Assembly (NCBI GenBank): GCA_030549175.1 | Contig: JAUKUA010000007.1 | Span: 3,658,001 to 3,722,000 of the forward strand | DNA from: Lasiosphaeris hirsuta | Lineage: Eukaryota > Ascomycota > Sordariomycetes > Sordariales > Lasiosphaeriaceae | Direction: 5' to 3' | DNA: 64,000 nucleotides | In this document: one piece after another, positions 56,916 through 64,000 of the stretch | Layout of the letters: every line of letters begins with the position of its first letter | How positions within the stretch are numbered: position 1 is the first letter of the stretch | Notes under the pieces: generated by a model | The model's database searches: none | Told to the model about the DNA's origin: nothing | Seen by the model: only the letters and a program-made list of their open reading frames with translations | Made by a program: the position numbers and the translations under genes

Positions 56916-57591
56916 ATGGCCGATATTCAAGACAGTATAACGGTTGAGCCAGTAGTTGATGTGTCTTCTGTCAACAACGTTGAGCAAAGCGCAGATGACT
57001 GGCTCGAAGATGGCACCCAGCCCACCGCCTCTTATCCGCAGGATGAAGATCGTGATACCCCTTTTTTTCCACACCCCCTGGGCACACCTGAACCACAACA
57101 GGCCCGGGCAACGGCTACTTCGGGCCGAAGAAAACGCGCTCCGTCGGGTCCTCCTCCGGATAGGAGGCAAGGAAAGAAAAGGCCAACAGTGGCTATCCTA
57201 CAACAACAAGAAGAAGCCCACGGTGCCGAGCCCGCCGCCCTATTCCGGAAGGTTACCTTTACACCAGAGATGACTGCGCAAGTGATGGTGTGGTTCAACT
57301 AGCTCGCGGCGTTCCAATAAAGACTCTAGGGAATCCGAAGCGGTGGTCATGGCCCGGAGTATGCGTGAGGCGGCGGAGATAATCGCCGGCCTTCCGGGCG
57401 CCCGGGATCTTGCGCTTGCAGTCGAGGACCTCCAAGCCGAATTCGCAGGTAAAATAACTGACGAAGAGATGCTTTGCTGTTGCGAATACCTTCGTAAGGA
57501 GCCTATGATGGCTGCGATGTGGCTGAAGTTGTCGGCTGGGATGAAAAGACCGTATGTTGAAAGGTGGAAGGTTGTTGGCCCTGTGGAATAG
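56916..57591 (+). CDS. Accessory ORF of the Harbinger element (broken or spliced)
   Basis: The first frame, 56916-57302, starts MADIQDSITVEPVVDVSSVN. It is acidic, then carries a basic nuclear-localisation-like SGRRKRAP and RRQGKKRP, and ends FRKVTFTPEMTAQVMVWFN. A second frame, 57349-57591, continues in another phase with ARSMREAAEIIAGLPGARDL and DEEMLCCCEYLRKEPMMAAM. Harbinger elements usually carry a second gene whose product binds DNA and helps import transposase. This ORF sits in the expected place, but I do not recognise a Myb/SANT domain. Either an intron near 57290-57345 or a frameshift separates the parts. If it is a frameshift, the element may depend on other copies. Confidence 0.5.
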
Positions 57592-57704
57592 TTATTAGGT
57601 AATAAAATAACTAGATGCCTCTCTAAGATGTGGCTTACCTATTACGAATAGTAAATACTGCGGATTTGAGCGAGTTGACTGTTTTTTTTTTTCACTCTTT
57701 TTTT

Positions 57705-57756
57705 CACACCTATTTCCAACACCTATTTTCAACACCTATTTTCAACACCTATTTCC
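57705..57756. repeat. 13-bp tandem repeat in the Harbinger element
   Basis: Four copies of AACACCTATTT(T/C)C lie between the convergent 3' ends of the two element genes. Confidence 0.8.
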
Positions 57757-57804
57757 AACACCCCACATACCCCGCACCACACGCACCACCACCACCACCA
57801 CCAC

Positions 57805-59028
57805 CTACGGCCTCCTCTGACGATAACGCGAATACTGTTGCCACAACGCATGCGCAGTTATATGCCGAATAAAATCAGGATGGCGCCTTCTGACTACCCG
57901 CCTTGCCCTCTCCCTTGCAAGCGACAACAATCGCAGTTCCACAGGCCTAATCTCGTCTTTCTTCCGGCGTGAGAGAAGGAAGTTATGAAGCCCAGTCACT
58001 GCATACACGATTTGAACCTGCTTCTCGATACCGTATTCGATAGGCGCAATCCTCACGATCTTCCACTTCCTCTTTAGCATGCCGAAGGCTTGCTCAACAA
58101 CAACTCTAAGGCGTGCGTGCCGTAAGTTATACAGCTCCTTCCTTGTTTCCGGCGGCCTATCCGCATCCCGCCAGTCCTGGAGATGGTATCTAACGCCTGG
58201 AAAAGGAACAATGATACCATCACGCACTCCGAATCCGGCATCAACAACATAATAACGATTCGCGGGCACCCTGAAGGATCTTCCGAAGGCCTGTGAGCAA
58301 AGGCTGGCATCGTTGATAGAGCCCTCCGCGCCAGCGAGTACATAACTGAAGGAATAATCGGATTTAACAGCGGCAAAAACGTTTTGGCTAACGAAGCCCT
58401 TACGATTACGCCACCGTGCCTGGTGCTTGCGGCGTATATGTGCCGCAATGTGCGTGCCGTCAAGGGCCCCAATACAACCGTTGAAAGCGTTGACCTTAGG
58501 GTCTAGTTCCAGCTCAGGATCTAACCAGTCGTCCGGAGGTGGGCGTACAAAGGCCTTGTGCAAGGACACAAGCTTGGGAAGTATGCTGGCCATGATCCTT
58601 GATACTGAACTCTGGGTGATCTGGAATTTATGAGCAGCATTTCTCTGGCTCTCTGCATGAGCCAGTATCCACAGGACCACCATAACCTTCTGCTCCGCCG
58701 TTTCGAGCCGACTGCCACGAAGGCCTGCGTTCCGTTGTAGCCACATGACTAGATCCTTAAAGGTGGCTTTATCCATGCGAAAGAGGTCCCAGAACTGTGT
58801 ATCGGAGCCATGCAGAATAGCTTCAGCGATCTTGCGGGCTTCGTCAGGGCCACCTGGATGGATAACTGTGGGCGAGGATCTCCTTTTCTGGCGGTTTTGC
58901 CACAATACATGGATCGCGAGTGCGGCTGCAGAGGCAAAAGCCAGTCCTGGCCTCAAAGATCCTGCCATAATGGTGTTGATATTCAGGGCAAACAAAATAC
59001 AAGTAAAATAGCATACAAATGTGGTCAT
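57805..59028 (-). CDS. PIF/Harbinger-type DDE transposase (407 aa)
   Basis: An intact single exon from ATG 59028; a second ATG at about 58968 (MAGSLRPGL) is also possible. A helix-turn-helix-like segment (SQRNAAHKFQITQSSVSRIM) precedes the catalytic core. The DDE residues are seen in CIGALDGTHIAAHI (first Asp), YYVVDAGFGVRDGIIVPFPG (second Asp) and VVVEQAFGMLKRKWKIVRIA (Glu), the HARBI1/DDE_Tnp_4 arrangement. The enzyme cuts and rejoins the element at its inverted repeats. No stop or frameshift is present and the length fits fungal members. The first residues are hydrophobic, which is unusual for a nuclear protein and may mean the later start is used. Confidence 0.92.
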   Translation of the reverse strand: MTTFVCYFTCILFALNINTIMAGSLRPGLAFASAAALAIHVLWQNRQKRRSSPTVIHPGGPDEARKIAEAILHGSDTQFWDLFRMDKATFKDLVMWLQRNAGLRGSRLETAEQKVMVVLWILAHAESQRNAAHKFQITQSSVSRIMASILPKLVSLHKAFVRPPPDDWLDPELELDPKVNAFNGCIGALDGTHIAAHIRRKHQARWRNRKGFVSQNVFAAVKSDYSFSYVLAGAEGSINDASLCSQAFGRSFRVPANRYYVVDAGFGVRDGIIVPFPGVRYHLQDWRDADRPPETRKELYNLRHARLRVVVEQAFGMLKRKWKIVRIAPIEYGIEKQVQIVYAVTGLHNFLLSRRKKDEIRPVELRLLSLARERARRVVRRRHPDFIRHITAHALWQQYSRYRQRRP

Positions 59029-59304
59029 GGAGGAGGGTCAACACACTTGCGAATGCCCCGCACTTGCATGCCGTGCAGGTTCTCGCAAGCCAAAGTTGAC
59101 TGGCAGAAAAAGTGGCAGAATTTGATGCCGTTCGTGGCTTGGATTACTGTATTTGGTGCGATCTGCATCGTGCATTAAGGGGGTACTTGAAGAACAGGGA
59201 TACAGAATCGATTGGTGTGGCTGTGGCCACAAATTGGTGTCAAAACAGGCATAGTTGCATCGATAAATTCTGGCTTGGCAAAAGTGAGCCACTTTTCGGT
59301 GACA

Positions 59305-59339
59305 GAACTCGCAAGCCGTGCAAGTTGTGGATCAGGGCC
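59305..59339 (-). repeat. Right terminal inverted repeat of the Harbinger element
   Basis: Reverse complement of the left end, with core GCAAGCCGTGCAAGTTGT. Followed by CAA. Confidence 0.85.
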
Positions 59340-59343
59340 CAAT

Positions 59344-59945
59344 GGGGGTCTCTCGGGTTCGTTGATCTTCCCCACACTCAACCAAGCAGCTCAGTATGGG
59401 ATAGAAGACCCCCAAAAACTACGCTGCTGAAGGACATCCTACACTGCTTCGACAAGGAAACGGACAGCGAGGTTTTCATGCGCGGCAGATCTAGCTCGGT
59501 TGACGAGAATGTCACCGCCGTTTTACAGCAACTTGCCAACCCCGATCCGCCTAACGCTCTATACTGCAAAAATCTCTCAACAAACCACCAGCTCAACATC
59601 CCCGATACGGTTGCTCCTTCAAGGGAGATATACGAGAAAGAGGGTGAGCGGTCTTGTGGATTGAATATCACTCCAACGGGAACTGTGATTGATTTACACT
59701 AGGGTATGATTATTATAGAAGCCCATATCCATCTATCGTATTTCCCTTTATCGATCGCAACTATTCCAGACCCAGAGTATCATATCGCCACCCTTTCAAG
59801 AAAGGGCGAAACCGAATGTGAAAATCTTTGGGTGCTTTCCCCCCCGACGGAGAAGAATGTCGACACTTGCTTCCGCCACTACGACTCTGATGATATCCTG
59901 GGAAGCAGTTTTCTGGTCCCCGCACCTCGGCGAACACAAGGACTT
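59344..59945 (+). pseudogene. JmjC/cupin-like gene relic
   Basis: Immediately right of the Harbinger element the plus strand reads SSSVWDRRPPKTTLLKDILH, NPDPPNALYCKNLSTNHQ and GLNITPTGTVIDLH, up to TAG at 59701. In the next frames come NLWVLSPPTEKN and FRHYDSDDIL. These blocks resemble fungal JmjC-like (cupin) proteins, in which TPxGTVxDLH carries metal ligands and LW-PPTEKN lies after the first strand pair. The pieces are in different frames, the N-terminus is lost at the transposon, and the sequence runs into the NACHT relic at about 59940. Assignment is by resemblance only. Confidence 0.4.
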
Positions 59946-61779
59946 TGACTTTCACCCTTTGGTCCTGGAGAGTGTTATAAGACAGAGCGCCAGGAGCTAC
60001 GCAAAAGGTCTTCTTGAAGAGGAGCGAGACATTTTGTCGAGCCTTAGTGTTCCCCGTCATGCTGGACCGCGAGGAGGACATCTCCGTCGCCGAAAAGAAA
60101 ACGTTTGACTGGATTTTTGAGGATCCCAAGGCCGATGACCTCTCTTGGGGCAACTTTCGAACCTGGCTGCGCGAGGGCGACTCCTTGTACTGGATTACCG
60201 GCAAGGCAGGTTCTGGCAAGGCAGGTTCTGGCAAGTCAACCCTGATGAAGTACCTGTTTTGTCATCCAAAAACCAGACGAGAGTAATCGCTTTGGGCGAA
60301 GTCATACTCTCAGCCCCTGCCCCTTGTTGTGGCCGGCTTTTTCTTCTGGAATACCGGTAGTCCAATGCAAGAGACCCAAGAGGGCCTCTTCCGGTCCCTC
60401 CTCTACCAGGTTCTCGTGAATCACCGAGAACTCATCCCGGTCATCCGCAGCGAGATCCCCTTTGTAAAGACGGACGACCTGAGTGGCACCTGGACCAAGA
60501 GCCGCCTTGAACGCATCTTCCGCAGGCTGACCACCCAAACCGTGAGGCAGATCAAGGTGTTCCTCTTCATCGACGGCTTGGATTAATATATTCAGGCAAC
60601 CACGCAGACACTACAGCACTGCTGAAAGATATTTCAGCAGCAGAGGGCGTTGAAGATCTGCGTGTCGAGTCGACCATATATAGCCTTCCAGAACGCCTTC
60701 GGGAAATATCCTAGCTTGATGCTTCAAAACCTGACTCACGGTGACATACAAACATACGTCGACAGCAATTTCAACGAGAATTCCTTGATGACCGAGGTCC
60801 AGAGGCGCGAGCCAGATGCAGCGCACCTCGAAAGGGAGGTGGTGGAGAAGGCGGCCGGAGCCTTCCTATGGGTTAAGCTCGTGGTCAATTCGCTCCTCAA
60901 AGGACTTGGAAGCTTTGATCGGCTCTCGGATCTCAGGAGACGTCTCGGAGATCTGCCAGAAGACCTGGAGGATCTTTACTGGCACATTCTGAAGTCTGTA
61001 AAGCCAGCCTTTTACCTAGAACAAGCGGCAAAGCTTTTGCTCATCGCGTTCCACGCTGACCGGCCGCTCATGCTGCTACAGCTCGTCTACGCAGACATTG
61101 AAGAAGATTCGGATGCGAGTCTCGGCGCCCCCTTCGATGCCTTGACGGAAAAAAAGCAGGTGGAGATGGCCGAGTTTATGCAGGGGCGTATCAAGACGAG
61201 ATGCCTCGACCTTCTTGAGGTCCCAACGTCGTCATCCTCTACCACAGACGCCCGGCACAGGACCGTGCAGTTCATGCATCAGAGTGTTGCCGACTTCCTC
61301 GCCACGGCCGAGGTAGGGGCGCGGTTCAAGGCGTGCCTGTCCAAGCAACCCAAATTCGGCCCGTGCGGGTGTCTGATGAAGTCAAGAATTCTGGAGCTGA
61401 AGCATGTCCAGAGGGTCTGGTATCCGCACAGCGACAATCAGCCGCCGCAATATCTCGCCGCAATGTGGTACAGGTCGGCGTGGCAGTTGATATGGCAGTT
61501 TATGCACCATGCCAAGCGGACAGGACGAGAGACGAGCAATTTATTCTTGTCGAGCTGATGAACGAGCTTGACCGGGTCGCGAACCATCTCTGGCGTCTCT
61601 ATGTATCGTCCGAGTGCCGTTTCCTGCTTGCGGAGAAGGTGCGCTGGTCTGAGATGCGGTCCGAAAGCCACAACGTGGACCATATCCGCCAGTACGGTAG
61701 CATCCAGGCTTTTGCTCTTTCATATCAAAGACAATCTTTGGGAGCTAAGGTAAATCGGATAGAGTGCTACCCTACCTAA
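59935..61779 (+). pseudogene. NACHT NLR-type receptor relic with P-loop duplication
   Basis: SYAKGLLEEERDILSSL, then (other frame) TFDWIFEDPKADDLSWGNF and LYWITGKAGSGKAGSGKST form the NACHT start with the Walker A motif. A 15-bp duplication (60200-60229) inserts an extra GKAGS. GFFFWNTGSPMQETQEGLFR, RLERIFRRLTTQTVRQIKVF and LFIDGLD (Walker B) follow. The next codon is TAA where the family has Glu (60584-60586). KICVSSRPYIAFQNAFGKYP and the helical region continue in frame to 61558, including TVQFMHQSVADFL. A further shift gives NELDRVANHLWRLYVSSECR. At least three frameshifts and one stop disable it. Intact NACHT proteins of this type act in fungal self/non-self recognition. Confidence 0.8.
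60200..60229 (+). repeat. 15-bp tandem duplication in the Walker A motif
   Basis: GGCAAGGCAGGTTCT occurs twice in tandem, in frame, duplicating GKAGS just before GKST. Confidence 0.9.
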
Positions 61780-64000
61780 CATGATCATCTCAACCTCGTC
61801 GAACCTCAAATCTACCTTCTCCAGCAACCCCACCTACCTGGTATACTGAAGCAATAGAGCTCCAGCCCACTGAACCTTCCAGAGCTGCGGTGGAGCTCCA
61901 AGCTCTATGGAACCAACTGGAATTCAATCCTTCCAATTCCTCTTCTAGTACATGGACGGGTCCAGAAACCAACCACAACCTATAATAATAAGTCCTCTCC
62001 TATATCTAGCTCACCAAGCAAGCAATTTAGTCATTTGACTACTGCGCTATGTGTTACGCAAAAGTTGCCCTTGGCAATTTTCATTTCTATGTCTACTCTG
62101 CTCCGTCTGACTCGTGCGCCAATACGGGAGGTCCCATCTTGGCACTCAAAAGGGGTTGCGGGTGCGCAACTTCCTAAGTAGCTAGTTTAGGACCGGTATA
62201 TTATTATATCTGCCGCATAAGGCATATGGGTATATATAAGTGGGTTAGCTCCGCAGGCAAGGGGATTTCCTTTTGACAAAAAGTGTCGTAATATCTCATA
62301 GTAAAACAATGGGAGGTAACGCGTTTATAGGGATACAGACAGAATATATGTTCGGATCCCTATATATTAGTCCTCGTCGCGGCTAGATTCCACCATGAAA
62401 GATTTCAACAACTTTGTCCATGGTATCCTCGATGGTATCCTCGATGCCGCTAGTCGAATTGATTAGATAGATGCTTTTTGTCATGGTTGTGAGGACGTGT
62501 CCAAATTCTTGGCCAAAAGCAAATGTAGGCAACCGCAGTTTCAGCAGAGTCCCTGAACTTTCAAGTTCGCGGTTCCAAACCGCTCCAATGACAGTCTCCT
62601 CGCTCCCAAGCCCCTTCACTGCACTGACAAAGTGTTTATGTCACGTCGTCCATGTTGTGAGCCCTAAATCGAGGAACCCGCCGCCACGTACGCTGTCACC
62701 AACCAGGCTAAGTATACCCCGGGACCGTAATGTCCCGATATATTTACTTCACCTGTCATCGTCAAGGCCCTTTTCTTCTCCTCGTACGATATACAGCGCT
62801 TATACGTGTCATCTCCCTAGAGGTCTGCGTGGCTCGGTGCTCAAAATCAGGCAGGATATACTTGAATTTGTGGCCCCGGAAAAGGCTATCATGGGGGTTG
62901 TCACGGCCAGGTAGGATGAGAGAGACGAAGCTGCAGTATCCCAATATAGATTGTGGAAAAACAAGCTAAGGAAAGAAAGAGGGAAGATGGATGAATAGCA
63001 GCCGGGCTCTGGTCTTTTGCAGTAGTCCTGAGCAGCCCGGGCCACTCGTCCATCCAGTAAATGGTCTCCATGCTAACAGTGAATGGTCTGGTTCCATACT
63101 GACAGTGAATGGCTATCTTTCTGGTAGGAGAAGTTTTTGACGTGACGGTGTGTGGGTGCCAGCCGTCACAGGGGTGGTTTCTGACTACTCACTTGAGACC
63201 CAGAGGACTGGCGTACGGGAGAGGATGAGAAATGTGGGAGCGAGGAGATAGAAGAATAACATCCAGATCGATCTGTGTGCAGGGTACGGGTTGGCAGATT
63301 GGTACTTTAGCTTGAGTTAACGGTGCCTGAGCCTGGTAAGGATGGGGACAGAATTTGCAGTCGAACACACTATCCTTGGGGTAATTCCTTCCAGTCGTAG
63401 ACTACTCGTTGCGTCTTTTCTGCCGCGCCCGACATTCTCCATGCTGGCATTCAAGATAGTTGGGTAATAGTGAGATTTCACAGTGTAAGTAGGCGGGGGA
63501 GTGAACAAGTAAAAGAGGGGTTGATGTCAATGGAAATTGGACTTGGGTCCTGCAGCGAGTTCAGAGAAGGGTCTGCAGAAACTTCATTGACGAATCAGTA
63601 CGCCGGGTATGGTGATGGACGTGCGTTCTGCAGCCACTGCCTTGAGTTATATATTTGATTGGTTGTCACGCATTTTCGTCCACGTCATCAGTAGCTTCCC
63701 AGCTGCTTCGCTACCTTGGAGGCTTTCCGTAAGGCTCTGAATGAGGCGTAACCCCAGGCTCCGAGGTAAGGCAGTACGATGGGAAGCTGGAGTACAGGAC
63801 TGTGGAGACCACACAACGCTCCTGGCCTGACACGCCACTGGGGTGTGATGGATGGAACCTGGCAGAGGACCAAAAGAAGGGGCCACTAATGTCTCTTCAC
63901 CATCGTCTGCCTCTGTCCAATGCCTCGCGGTTCTTATATCAAAGATCCGTAGGAATATTGGTCCTAAGCCGAAGGACGAGGGCAATGTTGTGGATGTTCA
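61780..64000. other. Right end of window, no assignable gene
   Basis: Only small frames are present. On the minus strand a 78-codon frame at 62383-62619 (LRLPTFAFGQEFGHVLTTMT, ending VVEIFHGGI) and a hydrophobic HYGPGVYLAWLVTAYVAA piece near 62690-62740 look coding-like. They lie in different frames and match no family I know. TA-rich sequence lies at 62195-62370. Simple repeats or RNA genes were not seen. Confidence 0.35.

Larger units (their letters stand above)
56684..59339 (-). mobile_element. Complete PIF/Harbinger DNA transposon (2,656 bp)
   Basis: Terminal inverted repeats of about 35 bp match at 31 positions: left 56684-56718 and right 59305-59339. Both begin GGCCC and share the core ACAACTTGCACGGCTTGC. 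Direct CAA trinucleotides flank both ends (56681-56683 and 59340-59342), the 3-bp target duplication usual for this superfamily. Inside are the transposase gene on the minus strand (57805-59028) and a convergent accessory frame on the plus strand (56916-57591), with a 13-bp tandem repeat between them. The intact transposase and well-kept ends suggest a fairly recent insertion, possibly still mobile. Confidence 0.85.

Noticed and set aside
62383..62619. 78-codon minus frame as a gene
   Set aside because: Coding-like but without a start context, splice partner or recognisable family; only noted in the window-end entry.
1..64000. CRISPR arrays, operons, bacterial-type terminators
   Set aside because: None expected or seen; introns and gene families are fungal.

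Overview
The window is nuclear DNA of a filamentous ascomycete (Pezizomycotina, most likely Sordariomycetes). Genes are broken by short introns (about 55-130 bp) with GTAAGT/GTGAGT-type donors, CTAAC/CTGAC-like branch sites and CAG/TAG acceptors. The protein families are typically fungal (HET domain, Clr5-ankyrin, NACHT and NB-ARC NLRs, bZIP). There are long gene-poor stretches with poly-G/C and poly-T runs, and many decayed genes and transposon remains. No operons, CRISPR arrays or bacterial features were seen.

Layout. 1-6.4 kb: no convincing gene. 6.4 kb: a small two-exon gene. 8.3-8.8 kb: pogo-type transposase relic. 9.7-11.5 kb: trypsin-like protease pseudogene with three in-frame TAG codons. 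11.5-17.5 kb: gene desert. 17.6 kb: small two-exon Ser/Gly-rich protein. 20.1-22.4 kb: three-exon Clr5/ankyrin protein (minus). 25.2-26.3 kb: carbohydrate esterase (CE1, acetylxylan esterase-like) pseudogene. 27.3 kb: intact zinc-finger protein with an acidic tail. 29.9-31.0 kb: NB-ARC/TPR NLR relic, then an intron-containing tRNA at 31.37 kb. 35.7-37.5 kb: bZIP transcription factor. 38.4-40.2 kb: HET-domain gene with one in-frame TAG. 40.3-40.6 kb: ketosamine-kinase-like relic. 41.1-41.9 kb: acyl-protein-thioesterase-like hydrolase (minus). 42.2-43.3 kb: 5'-truncated LINE with 14-bp target-site duplications. 44.5-45.6 kb: membrane-associated metzincin protease. 47.7-48.3 kb: VOC/glyoxalase-like protein (minus). 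50.2-51.6 kb: glycosyltransferase family 1 enzyme. 52.1 kb: solo-LTR-like element. 53.3-54.4 kb: secreted metallo-beta-lactamase-fold hydrolase (minus). 54.9-55.3 kb: protein-kinase-like pseudogene. 56.7-59.3 kb: a complete PIF/Harbinger element with terminal inverted repeats, CAA target duplications and an intact transposase. 59.3-61.8 kb: JmjC/cupin-like and NACHT NLR relics. 61.8-64 kb: nothing assignable.

How it fits together. The intact genes look like single regulatory or enzymatic genes, not a pathway; no polyketide or peptide synthase backbone is present. The distinctive feature is a graveyard of accessory genes linked in other fungi to allorecognition, immunity and secretion (two NLRs, a HET gene, a secreted esterase, a protease, kinase-like proteins). 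They are disabled by stops and frameshifts and mixed with four different transposon classes. This points to a fast-evolving accessory or subtelomere-like region. All assignments come from reading translations by eye; no database search was run.
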